This document shows, one piece after another, positions 6,675-13,047 of a DNA stretch of 14,753 bases. The stretch is from contig CATOKC010000085.1 in assembly GCA_951800675.1 (NCBI GenBank), forward strand, positions 1 through 14,753, written 5' to 3'. The notes under the pieces are model-generated. The model was not told the origin of the DNA and did not search any database. It worked only from the letters and a program-made list of their open reading frames with translations. The first letter of the stretch is position 1. Each line of letters begins with the position of its first letter. The position numbers and the translations under genes were made by a program. The DNA comes from an uncultured Oscillibacter sp. GTDB lineage: Bacteria > Bacillota_A > Clostridia > Oscillospirales > Oscillospiraceae.

Positions 6675-8149
6675 CTCCGCAGGAGCTGAGAAACAGTATT
6701 TTGCAGCTCGCGGTCCAGGGCAAGCTGGTGGAGCAGTGCCCGGAGGAGGGAACCGCTGAAGAACTTTATCAGCAGATCCAAGCGGAAAAAAGTCGGCTTG
6801 TAAAAGAGGGAAAAATTAAAAAAGAAAAGCCTCTGCCCGAGATCACAGAGGATGAGGCGCCGTTTGAGATTCCCGGGAGCTGGATGTGGTGCAGGCTTAA
6901 CGATATTGTTGTAAAAACAATTAAACGCGGAAAATCACCATCATATACAGCAAAGAGCGATATCTTTGTTTTTGCGCAGAAATGCAATACAAAAGCTGGT
7001 TATATCGATTTGTCTTTGGCTCAGTGCTTAGATGAAAAAACGCTTAACAAATATCCAGAAGAAGAATTTCTGGTGGACAATGATATTATGCTAAACTCTA
7101 CGGGGAATGGAACCCTTGGCAGAGTGGGGATATACCACATCAGTGATAATCCAGACGGACATCCAATTGTGCCAGATTCGCATGTAACTATCGTAAGAGC
7201 CAATAGCCTTGTTTTAACTAAGTTTGTATTCTATTATTTGAAATATCACCAGCCATACATGGAAAAACTCGGTTCTGGTTCTACAAACCAAACAGAATTA
7301 AGTGCAGGGGTTGTAAAAGCACTTCTATTCCCCCTCCCACCCATTGCCGAACAAAAGCGCATTGCTGCCAAAATTGAAGAACTTCTCCCTTTAATTGACC
7401 GCTACGAACAGGCGTGGAACCGCTTGGAGGAATTAAACAAGCGGCTCCCCATTGATATGCAGAAGTCTATTTTACAATGGGCCATCCAGGGCAAGCTGGT
7501 AGAACAGCGCACAGAGGAAGGGACGGCAGAGGAACTGTATCAGCAAATTCAAGAAGAGAAACAGCGGCTCATGAACGCTGGAAAAATCAAGAAAGAAAAG
7601 CCCCTTCCTGAGGCCGCGGAGGACGAAGTGCCGTTTAAGATTCCGGAAAATTGGAAATGGGTAAGGATCAGCAATCTTGGGACCACGCAAACTGGAAACA
7701 CACCCTCAAAAAACCATCCGGAGTATCAGGGAAATGACATCCCTTTCATTACGCCAGGAGATATATTGAATGGTGAAGTTAATTATGAGAATCAATCGTT
7801 ATCGCGCGCCGGCATGGAGGTGGCAAGAGTCTGTGAAGCCGGGTCAATACTGCAGGTCTGTATCGGAGGATCGATTGGGAAAGCGGCTTTGATTCGGAAA
7901 AAAGTGGCTTTTAACCAACAAATCAACGCAATTACCCCCATTATCTGCGACAGCAGATATATTTATTATTCTATGCACTCTTACTATTTTATAAAATTAC
8001 TCAAGGGAAAAGCCGGCGGAACCGCAACCCCTATTATCAACCGCGGCATATGGAGTACATTGCTCATTCCCCTCCCTCCTCTCGCCGAGCAAAAACGCAT
8101 CGTGTCCAAGCTGGAGGAACTGCTGCTCCTGTGCGATCGGCTGCAATGA
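6671..8149 (+). CDS. hsdS: type I restriction-modification specificity subunit (HsdS)
   Basis: A 492-residue protein overlapping the hsdM stop by four bases (ATGA). It is built as two similar halves. A conserved block at about residues 8-75 (SILQLAVQGKLVEQ... IPGSWMW) recurs at 265-332 (SILQWAIQGKLVEQ... IPENWKW), and a second block, PLPPIAEQKR (221-230), recurs as PLPPLAEQKR (467-476). Between them are two unlike target-recognition domains, about 76-220 and 334-466, each expected to read one half of a bipartite DNA site; the sequences recognised cannot be read from here. The conserved segments act as helical spacers and HsdM contacts. The recognition domains are AT-rich (two lines of domain 1, 6901-6960 and 7021-7080, each have 21 G+C in 60), unlike hsdR and hsdM, consistent with domain exchange between strains. 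The protein ends soon after the second distal block (LCDRLQ), a normal end for a two-domain HsdS. Confidence 0.95.
   Translation: MTPQELRNSILQLAVQGKLVEQCPEEGTAEELYQQIQAEKSRLVKEGKIKKEKPLPEITEDEAPFEIPGSWMWCRLNDIVVKTIKRGKSPSYTAKSDIFVFAQKCNTKAGYIDLSLAQCLDEKTLNKYPEEEFLVDNDIMLNSTGNGTLGRVGIYHISDNPDGHPIVPDSHVTIVRANSLVLTKFVFYYLKYHQPYMEKLGSGSTNQTELSAGVVKALLFPLPPIAEQKRIAAKIEELLPLIDRYEQAWNRLEELNKRLPIDMQKSILQWAIQGKLVEQRTEEGTAEELYQQIQEEKQRLMNAGKIKKEKPLPEAAEDEVPFKIPENWKWVRISNLGTTQTGNTPSKNHPEYQGNDIPFITPGDILNGEVNYENQSLSRAGMEVARVCEAGSILQVCIGGSIGKAALIRKKVAFNQQINAITPIICDSRYIYYSMHSYYFIKLLKGKAGGTATPIINRGIWSTLLIPLPPLAEQKRIVSKLEELLLLCDRLQ
6692..6895 (+). repeat. first copy of the internal hsdS conserved-block repeat
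   Basis: Encodes residues 8-75 of HsdS. The DNA shares clear stretches with 7463-7668, for example CCAGGGCAAGCTGGT in both and GAACTTTATCAGCAGAT versus GAACTGTATCAGCAAAT. The copies are diverged rather than identical, so they reflect an old half-gene duplication. Confidence 0.75.
7463..7668 (+). repeat. second copy of the internal hsdS conserved-block repeat
   Basis: Encodes residues 265-332 of HsdS and aligns with 6692-6895 without large gaps at the protein level (AVQGKLVEQ versus AIQGKLVEQ; GTAEELYQQIQ in both; GKIKKEKPLPE in both). The pair could serve as a homology tract for exchange of the first recognition domain. Confidence 0.75.
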
Positions 8150-8158
8150 AGCATATCA

Positions 8159-8193
8159 AAAGGAAATCACTCGCCAGGCGAGTGATTTCCTTT
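8159..8193. terminator. bidirectional terminator between hsdS and the rRNA methyltransferase gene
   Basis: A perfect 17-bp inverted repeat around one central base: AAAGGAAATCACTCGCC (8159-8175), A, GGCGAGTGATTTCCTTT (8177-8193). It begins nine bases after the hsdS stop and lies about 46 bases beyond the stop of the convergent gene. The U tract is short on both strands, but the stem is very stable. Confidence 0.8.
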
Positions 8194-8239
8194 ATGCAGA
8201 CAGGCAATATGAAAGGTAAGAGGGATCCATACTTTTGAG

Positions 8240-9598
8240 CTATGTTTCCCGCTCCAAGAGGAGACACGTCTCCACATGGGCGGTTCTGGGGAACAGATCC
8301 ACCCCCTGGGCCTTCACGGCCCGGTAGCCCAGCCCGGCGAAGCGGTCCACATCCCGGGCCAGGGTGGCCGGGTCGCAGGAGACGTAGACGATCCGCTCCG
8401 GAGTCATGCCGGCCAGAATGGTGGGCACCTCGGGCGCCAGCCCCTTCCGGGGCGGGTCCACACAAATCACCTGGGGCCGGACCCCCTCCTCCGCCAGCTT
8501 TTGGGCCACCGCCCCGGCGTCGCCGCAGAAAAACTCCACATTTGTGACGCCATTTCTTCGGGCGTTTTCCTTTGCGTCCGCCACCGCCTGGGGAACGATC
8601 TCCGCCCCGACCACCCGTCCGGCCCGCCTGGCCAGAGCCAGGGAGATGGTGCCGATACCGCAGTACAGGTCCAGCACCGTCTCGGTCCCGGTCAGGCCGG
8701 CCAGCTCCAGCGCCGCCCAATACAGCCGCTCTGTCTGGGCGTGGTTGATCTGGAAGAAAGAGGGAACTGAGAGCCGGAACGTCAGGCCGCACAGCGCCTC
8801 TTCCAGCCAGTCCCGGCCCCAGAGGGTCCGATATTGGTCCCCTAAAATCACATTGGTGTCCCGGGTGTTGGTGTTCAGCACCACGCCGACGAGGCCGGGC
8901 TCCGCCGCCCGCAGGGCGTCCACAAGCGATTCACAGTAGGGCAGCCCGTTCCCATTAGCGACCACGCAGACCAGACTTTCACATCGGCTGTTGGTGCGGA
9001 CATAGAGGTGACGAATCAGCCCTTTTCCGCTCCCCTCGTCATAGGCGGGGATGTTGTATCGCGCCATCCACCCCTTAAAGGCCTCCCGCAGGCGGGTGAC
9101 CATTCGGGGCTGAAGCAGGCAGTCGGGGGCGTCCAGAACCTCATGGGTCCGGGCCCGAAAGTATCCCACCGCCAGCCCCTGCTTCCCACAGGACACCGGA
9201 AACTGCACCTTGTTCCGGTAGCGGTCCGGGTCCTCCGCCTCCAGCACCGGGGGCAGGTCCAGCTTGACATGCCCTACCCGCTCCAGGGCGTCGGAAATGC
9301 GCTGTCCCTTGGCCCGCAGTTCCTCAGCGTAGGTCATGTGCCGGAACTGACAGCCGCCGCATCTGCCATAGAGGGGGCAGTCGGGCTCCACCCGGTGGGG
9401 AGAGGGAACAAGCAGCTCCACTCCCCTGCCCCAGGCCACGTTCCTGTTTACCTTCTCCAGGCGGACAGCCCACCGCTCCCCCTGGATGGTGCAGGGCACA
9501 AAGACGACCCGCCCCTCCAGCCGGGCCACCCCCATCCCCTCGGCGGTGTAGCCGTTGATGTCCAGGGTGTGGACGGTATTCTTTCGGATATCGGCCAT
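8240..9598 (-). CDS. rlmD: 23S rRNA (uracil-C5)-methyltransferase, RlmD/RumA family
   Basis: A 452-residue SAM-dependent RNA methyltransferase that makes 5-methyluridine in 23S rRNA. A TRAM domain (about 5-64) comes first. Four cysteines matching the RumA 4Fe-4S cluster follow: C74, C80, C83 (DCPLYGRCGGC) and C160 (DAPDC). FFQIN (281-285), the SAM-binding motif DLYCGIGT (310-317) and DPPRKG (381-386) lead to the catalytic nucleophile C408 in YVSCDPATLARD, with E443 (HVET) as the likely general base. All key residues are present. The ATG at 9598 has AAGGGGG upstream. The family includes RlmD (U1939), RlmC (U747) and the dual-site RlmCD of Gram-positives; which uridine is modified cannot be decided from sequence alone. 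It is a single-gene unit, convergent with hsdS and divergent from the TIGR04076 gene. Confidence 0.93.
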   Translation of the reverse strand: MADIRKNTVHTLDINGYTAEGMGVARLEGRVVFVPCTIQGERWAVRLEKVNRNVAWGRGVELLVPSPHRVEPDCPLYGRCGGCQFRHMTYAEELRAKGQRISDALERVGHVKLDLPPVLEAEDPDRYRNKVQFPVSCGKQGLAVGYFRARTHEVLDAPDCLLQPRMVTRLREAFKGWMARYNIPAYDEGSGKGLIRHLYVRTNSRCESLVCVVANGNGLPYCESLVDALRAAEPGLVGVVLNTNTRDTNVILGDQYRTLWGRDWLEEALCGLTFRLSVPSFFQINHAQTERLYWAALELAGLTGTETVLDLYCGIGTISLALARRAGRVVGAEIVPQAVADAKENARRNGVTNVEFFCGDAGAVAQKLAEEGVRPQVICVDPPRKGLAPEVPTILAGMTPERIVYVSCDPATLARDVDRFAGLGYRAVKAQGVDLFPRTAHVETCLLLERET

Positions 9599-9661
9599 AG
9601 GACGCGCCCCCTTTTTCAGTCAGGTAATCATACCATACTTTATTAAAAAGGTAAAGGCGGC

Positions 9662-9690
9662 TTGCAAAGGGCTTAGGGATATGATATAGT
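9662..9690 (+). promoter_or_regulatory. promoter of the TIGR04076 gene
   Basis: TTGCAA (9662-9667), a 17-base spacer, then TATAGT (9685-9690) preceded by TG at 9682-9683 (extended -10). It lies 53 bases before the ATG at 9744, next to a clear GGAGGAG ribosome-binding site (9728-9734). The best-formed promoter in the window. Confidence 0.75.
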
Positions 9691-9743
9691 GTCGGCAAGA
9701 GCAGGTCAGTTTGGTAAATAAGAATATGGAGGAGAAAATAAGC

Positions 9744-10136
9744 ATGAAACATAAAGTAAAAGTAACAGTTATTGATAAAAAACTTTATCCAGAATTACAG
9801 CAACAATATTGTTCTGATCCAGTTTCTGGAGCTTGCCCTTGCTACAATGTTGGGGATGAATTTGTTTTCTACCGTGACAGCGAGAAAGACGACTTTTGGC
9901 ATATGGGCTTAAGTACACTGGTGAAAACAAGTGCTGACCCGAATACTGTGGCGGGAGGCCCTAAAATGCCATTTTGTTCCGAAGCATGGGATGCTATTGC
10001 ACGTTATATTTACACAGGATTGCAGGGCGGCTCCATTATGCAGGGATGGATGAAAGAGGAAAACACAATGATTACTTGCTGTTCAGACGGAACAAGGCCG
10101 GTCATCTTCAAAATTGAGCGGATCGATTACGAATAA
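9744..10136 (+). CDS. TIGR04076 family protein, function unknown
   Basis: A 130-residue cytoplasmic protein. The ATG at 9744 is chosen for GGAGGAG nine bases upstream; a longer reading from 9711 would include that site in the coding region. The ending TCCSDGTRPVIFKIERI (111-127), the CSDPV...CPCY...G(D/E)EF segment (C23, C31, C33, 38-40) and FCSEAWDAI (77-85) are typical of TIGR04076, a family without known activity whose conserved cysteines suggest metal or cluster binding. At 130 residues it seems longer than many members, with an apparent insertion around residues 50-75 (GLSTLVKTSADPNTVAGGP). Base composition is low in G+C (23 of 60 in 9781-9840), unlike both neighbours, suggesting later acquisition. 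It stands alone with its own promoter and a strong terminator. Confidence 0.82.
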   Translation: MKHKVKVTVIDKKLYPELQQQYCSDPVSGACPCYNVGDEFVFYRDSEKDDFWHMGLSTLVKTSADPNTVAGGPKMPFCSEAWDAIARYIYTGLQGGSIMQGWMKEENTMITCCSDGTRPVIFKIERIDYE

Positions 10137-10155
10137 GGTCCATATATCCCCATAA

Positions 10156-10196
10156 AAACAGGAGCGGCAAGGCGAAAAACCTTGCCGCTCCTGTTT
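10156..10196. terminator. bidirectional terminator between the TIGR04076 gene and the symporter gene
   Basis: A perfect 17-bp stem, AAACAGGAGCGGCAAGG (10156-10172) with CCTTGCCGCTCCTGTTT (10180-10196), and loop CGAAAAA. On the plus strand it is followed by GTTT; on the minus strand the stem runs into TTTTTATG. It serves both convergent genes. Confidence 0.88.
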
Positions 10197-10212
10197 GTTT
10201 GTGGAAAGTAAC

Positions 10213-11625
10213 TTACTTCTTCCCCGCCATATGGGTGGAGGAGACCACCATCCCGGTGAGGGCGAAGAGGGCCAGGGCGTTGGGAATGACCATCAGGTTG
10301 TTGAACATGTCGGTCAGCTCCCACACCAGGTCGTTGGACATCAGGGTGCCCAGGAAGATAAACACCAGGCCCAGCACGGCGTAGATCTTGGCGGACTGCT
10401 TGCCGAAAAGGTAGATCACGTTGATCTTGCCGAACAGATTCCAGCTGAGTATGGTAGAGAAGGCGAAGAAGAACAGGCACACAGCCACGAACATGGCGCC
10501 GGCGGTCTCGCCGAAGACCACACCGAAGGCGGTCTGGGCCAGGTTGGCCTTGCCAAGGGTGGTGCTCTCGGCGGCGGCCCCGCAGGCGGCCAGGGGGCCG
10601 TCGGCGGTGTACAGAGTGGAGATGACCACCAGGGCGTTGAGGGTGAGGACCACGAAGGTGTCCATGAACACGCCGATCATGGCCACCACGCCCTGGTCGT
10701 GGGGGTCGGACACGTTGGCCTGGGCGTGGGCGTGGGGGGTGGAGCCCATGCCGGCCTCATTGGAAAACAGGCCCCGCTTGGCCCCCTGGCTGATGGCGGT
10801 CTTGAGGGCGTAGCCGAAGCCGCCGCCGATGATGGCCTGGGGCTGGAAGGCGTACTGGAAGATCATGCCGAAGGTGGCGGGGATGTACTGGACGCGGGCA
10901 ATCAGGACCACCAGTCCGCCCAGCAGGAAGATGGCCGCCATGATGGGGACAACCTTCTCGGTGACGGCGGCCAGCCGCTGGACGCCGCCCAGGAAGATAA
11001 TACCGCAGATGATAACCAGTGCCACGCCCACGATCCAGTTGGGGATGCCGAAGGCGGTGTTGAAGGTGGAGCCGATGGAGTTGGACTGGACCATGCAGCC
11101 CATGAAGCCCAGGGCCAGGATGATGGCCACGGCGAAGAAGCCGGCCAGGAACTTGCCGAAGCCGCCCTTAAAGGCGGTGGTAATGTAGTACACCGGGCCG
11201 CCGTGGATGGTGCCGTGCTTGTCGATCTTGCGGGTCTGAAGGGCCAGGGTGGCCTCTGCGTAGATGGTGGCCATGCCGAAGAAGGCGATAATCCACATCC
11301 AGAAGATGGCGCCGGGGCCGCCGGTGAGGATGGCGCCGGAGGCGCCCACGATGTTGCCGGTGCCCACCTGGGCGGCGATGGCGGTGGCCAGGGCCTGGAA
11401 GGAGCTCATGCCGGAGTCCTGCTTGCCGCCCTTGAGGCTCAGGTTGCCGAAGACGCTCTTCATGCCCTCGCCGAAGCAGCGGACCTGCACGAACTTCGTC
11501 TTGAAGGAATACCACAGGCCCACGCCGAGCAGCATGAAGACCAGGATATAGTTGGAGAGGTAGGTGTTAATATTGACCACGATGGGCATCAACACATTCT
11601 CCAGGGATTGAACGATACCTGCCAT
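10213..11625 (-). CDS. alanine/glycine:cation (Na+) symporter, AGCS family
   Basis: A 470-residue polytopic transporter that imports alanine or glycine with sodium (or protons). The ATG at 11625 is chosen for AGGAGG seven bases upstream; the longer reading from 11709 starts inside the leader and adds a basic, non-membrane stretch. Family signatures: QVGTGNIVGASGAILTGGPG (86-105) in the substrate/sodium region, an amphipathic YAEATLALQTRK segment (122-133), GGPVYYI (142-148), and NEAGMGSTPHAHA (289-301) followed by QGVVAMIGVFMDT (311-323). About ten or more hydrophobic segments are spread along the protein. The PHAHAQA part replaces the more common PxAAAAA form, pointing to a subfamily. The gene has a strong promoter and a long structured leader that may regulate it by attenuation. 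Alanine and glycine cannot be told apart as substrates from sequence. Confidence 0.93.
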   Translation of the reverse strand: MAGIVQSLENVLMPIVVNINTYLSNYILVFMLLGVGLWYSFKTKFVQVRCFGEGMKSVFGNLSLKGGKQDSGMSSFQALATAIAAQVGTGNIVGASGAILTGGPGAIFWMWIIAFFGMATIYAEATLALQTRKIDKHGTIHGGPVYYITTAFKGGFGKFLAGFFAVAIILALGFMGCMVQSNSIGSTFNTAFGIPNWIVGVALVIICGIIFLGGVQRLAAVTEKVVPIMAAIFLLGGLVVLIARVQYIPATFGMIFQYAFQPQAIIGGGFGYALKTAISQGAKRGLFSNEAGMGSTPHAHAQANVSDPHDQGVVAMIGVFMDTFVVLTLNALVVISTLYTADGPLAACGAAAESTTLGKANLAQTAFGVVFGETAGAMFVAVCLFFFAFSTILSWNLFGKINVIYLFGKQSAKIYAVLGLVFIFLGTLMSNDLVWELTDMFNNLMVIPNALALFALTGMVVSSTHMAGKK

Positions 11626-11837
11626 AATTTTCCTCCTCTTTTCCCGAAAAAAATTGCGGAGCGGCTGTCGAGCTTGCCGTCCCGGAGAAATGCGCGCAGG
11701 AGCGCACATAAGACAGACGCCGGAGCGCCTGTTTTCTCTGGCCTGATGCCTGGGGGAGACCCCAGAGCCGCCGGGGAGCAGATGTTTTACGATTTGACGG
11801 AAAATTTTTGCTGTGCGCCGTCAATGTTTGTATATTT
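11626..11837 (-). ncRNA. structured 5' leader of the symporter mRNA, candidate regulatory RNA
   Basis: From the predicted start near 11837 to the symporter ATG there is no gene, but a chain of hairpins on the minus strand: a 7-bp stem at 11824-11818/11800-11794; CTGGGG-TCTC-CCCCAG (11765-11750); an alternative stem CTCTGG (11767-11762) with CCAGAG (11741-11736) that competes for the same bases; an 8-bp stem with one G-U and a TCCG loop (11732-11713); an 8-bp stem with one G-U and a TCCT loop (11709-11690); and a terminator-like hairpin next to the ribosome-binding site. The tetraloops, G-U pairs and mutually exclusive stems suggest a regulatory RNA. I do not recognise the family. The segment CAGGCATCAGGCCAGAG faintly recalls the 3' side of glycine riboswitches, but their conserved ACCGAAGGGGCAA-type P3 element is absent. 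Confidence 0.5.
11647..11684 (-). terminator. terminator-like hairpin in the symporter leader (possible attenuator)
   Basis: On the minus strand CGGGACGGC (11684-11676) pairs with GCCGCTCCG (11665-11657) with one A-C mismatch and one G-U pair, loop AAGCTCGACA, then CAA and seven T (11653-11647). The ribosome-binding site follows at once. A terminator upstream of a gene's own start codon is the layout of transcription attenuation. Confidence 0.5.
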
Positions 11838-11843
11838 TCTATA

Positions 11844-11872
11844 ATGTTATCATGAATATTCGCTTTTGTCAA
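11844..11872 (-). promoter_or_regulatory. promoter of the symporter gene
   Basis: On the minus strand TTGACA (11872-11867), a 17-base spacer ending in TGA, and TAACAT (11849-11844). The -35 box is a perfect consensus and the -10 is extended. Transcription would begin near 11837, giving a leader of about 210 nt. Confidence 0.7.
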
Positions 11873-11921
11873 CTCCTGCACATCATCTATAGGCAAATCA
11901 AATAAGCGATGGTCTTTCCCA

Positions 11922-11970
11922 CACTGGGGCTTATGCCGCCGCAGAGGGGGGAGAATTGTCCACTGGGGCT
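11922..11970 (+). repeat. direct repeat CACTGGGGCT upstream of the LytTR gene
   Basis: Two exact 10-base copies at 11922-11931 and 11961-11970, 39 bases start to start, lying upstream of the -35 box of the LytTR operon and between the two divergent promoters. LytTR proteins bind paired direct repeats, so these could be autoregulatory sites, but the spacing is wider than usual for the family. The repeat is seen; the role is a guess. Confidence 0.35.
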
Positions 11971-11998
11971 GGAAAAACCGCTGCTGGCGCTGGAAGCC

Positions 11999-12026
11999 TT
12001 GCATTTCCCCAGCGGTCTGGTACAAT
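11999..12026 (+). promoter_or_regulatory. promoter of the LytTR-DUF3021 operon
   Basis: TTGCAT (11999-12004), a 16-base spacer ending in TGG, and TACAAT (12021-12026), an extended -10. The AAGGAGGG ribosome-binding site (12036-12043) follows directly, so the leader is very short (about 15 bases). Confidence 0.65.
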
Positions 12027-12048
12027 GGCGTCAGAAAGGAGGGATGCC

Positions 12049-12507
12049 ATGAAGATCACGCTGAACCAGGACCCCGCTTTCCAGGAGACGGAGGTCATTA
12101 TCAACTGCCCCCAGGCGGACGAGGACATCCTGCACATCGTCGCCATGCTCCGCATCCACCAGAGGAAGCTGGTGGGGATCGCGGAGGGGGAGCGGCGGCT
12201 CCTTGATGTCAAGGATGTGCTCTACATCGACACCGCCGACAAGCACACCTTCCTCTACACCTGCGGCGGGGTGTACGAATGCGCGCTGCGGCTCTACGAG
12301 CTGGAGGAGGGGCTCAGGGAGCAGGACTTCCTGCGGGCGGGGCGCTCCGCCATCGTCAATTTCCGCCGCATCCGGTCCATCCGCCCGGACATGGGCGGGC
12401 GGATGCTGGTGACCATGGACAACGGGGAGCAGCTGTGGGTCTCCCGGCAGTACGCGGGGGGCTTCAAGGAGAAGCTGCGGCAAGTGGAAAGGAGTATCTT
12501 GTCATGA
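12049..12507 (+). CDS. LytTR-domain DNA-binding regulator without receiver domain
   Basis: A 152-residue regulator. The ATG at 12049 follows AAGGAGGG by five bases; a longer in-frame reading from 11956 would cover the promoter. The N-terminal 40 residues (MKITLNQDPAFQETEVIINC) are the short beta-type extension common in stand-alone LytTR proteins. The LytTR domain spans about 45-148: VKDVLYIDTADKHTFLYT (54-71), FLRAGRSAIVNFRRI (91-105) with the conserved R-x-S-x-I-V-N segment, and a C-terminal VSRQYAGGFKEKL (132-144). No phospho-acceptor receiver domain is present, so it is not a classical response regulator. It overlaps a DUF3021 membrane protein by four bases (ATGA); in this common pairing the membrane protein is thought to hold or modulate the regulator. 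Targets are unknown; the operon's own promoter is the first candidate. Confidence 0.9.
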   Translation: MKITLNQDPAFQETEVIINCPQADEDILHIVAMLRIHQRKLVGIAEGERRLLDVKDVLYIDTADKHTFLYTCGGVYECALRLYELEEGLREQDFLRAGRSAIVNFRRIRSIRPDMGGRMLVTMDNGEQLWVSRQYAGGFKEKLRQVERSILS

Positions 12508-12959
12508 AGGATTTTTTCGACGGCGTCATGAAGTGGAAGACGGGGACCTGCCTCCTCTACACGGGGGCGATGGTGATCTACCTCTTCTTCTGCCTGGTGT
12601 TCAACAACCGGGAGGTGTCCACCACCCTGCTGTGGACCCTGCTCCTGGCCAGCGCGGCGGGGACCCTGATCCAGGCGGTGTGCTTCACAGACTGGCTCAT
12701 CAAAAGGATGCGCTACACACTGCGGAGCCTGCTGTTCCTGGCGCTGTTCTTCCCGGCGCTGAGCGTACTGGCCTGGAAGGCGGAGTGGTTCCCCGTCCAG
12801 GAGCCGGGGGCGTGGGTGACGTTCACGGCAAGCTTTTTTGTCACCTTCCTGGTAATGACCATCGGTTTTGAGGTATACTTCCGCCTGACGGGCCGCAAGT
12901 ACGACGGCCTTTTGGGCCAGTACCGCAGGGAGCGGGAGGAAAAAAAGGAAGATTCATAA
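12504..12959 (+). CDS. DUF3021 family membrane protein
   Basis: A 151-residue integral membrane protein with four hydrophobic segments, about residues 13-33, 40-61, 73-91 and 103-126, and a charged cytoplasmic tail (RREREEKKEDS). Size, four-helix plan and position after a LytTR gene fit the DUF3021 family. The ATG at 12504 overlaps the LytTR stop (TGA) in an ATGA junction, with GGAAAGGAG ten bases upstream inside the LytTR gene, so the two are probably made together in a fixed ratio. Inferred role: membrane partner or antagonist of the LytTR regulator, possibly sensing envelope state. No catalytic motif is visible. An extended -10 promoter for the next gene starts about 30 bases after its stop, and no strong terminator separates them. 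Confidence 0.85.
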   Translation: MKDFFDGVMKWKTGTCLLYTGAMVIYLFFCLVFNNREVSTTLLWTLLLASAAGTLIQAVCFTDWLIKRMRYTLRSLLFLALFFPALSVLAWKAEWFPVQEPGAWVTFTASFFVTFLVMTIGFEVYFRLTGRKYDGLLGQYRREREEKKEDS

Positions 12960-12986
12960 ATTCTTCAGGATTTTTTCAGCCGGGTG

Positions 12987-12995
12987 TGTTATACT
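12987..12995 (+). promoter_or_regulatory. extended -10 element before the coiled-coil protein gene
   Basis: TGT followed by TATACT (12990-12995), 52 bases before the ATG at 13048. No convincing -35 box is visible. The core TGTGTTATACTG is repeated exactly before the RNase M5 gene (13444-13455). Confidence 0.5.
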
Positions 12996-13047
12996 GGGAT
13001 AAGTCCGGAGGATTCCGGGCCATCCTACCACGCGGAGGCAGAAAAAC

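Noticed and set aside
6671..8149. Phase-variable hsdS inversion system
   Set aside because: There is only one hsdS, no partial silent copy, no site-specific recombinase and no inverted repeats in hsdS; the repeats seen are direct and diverged.
8159..8193. Perfect 17-bp palindrome as an attachment site or mobile-element end
   Set aside because: It lies between two convergent stop codons and has the form of a shared terminator; no second copy is seen at the other side of the hsd operon.
11690..11790. Glycine riboswitch upstream of the symporter
   Set aside because: CAGGCATCAGGCCAGAG is loosely like the 3' part of the aptamer, but the conserved P3 sequence (ACCGAAGGGGCAA-like) and the proper order of P1-P3 are missing, so I call only an unclassified leader.
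10195..11844. Plus-strand open frame of 549 codons, rich in Gly, His, Glu and Asp
   Set aside because: Antisense to the AGCS symporter gene. The composition is the mirror of a GC-rich membrane-protein gene; no ribosome-binding site or family resemblance, while the minus-strand frame has clear AGCS motifs.
12942..12980. Possible terminator after the DUF3021 gene (GAAGA...TCTTC then a T run)
   Set aside because: The stem is only 5 bp and AT-rich, and the T run is separated from it; not convincing as an intrinsic terminator.
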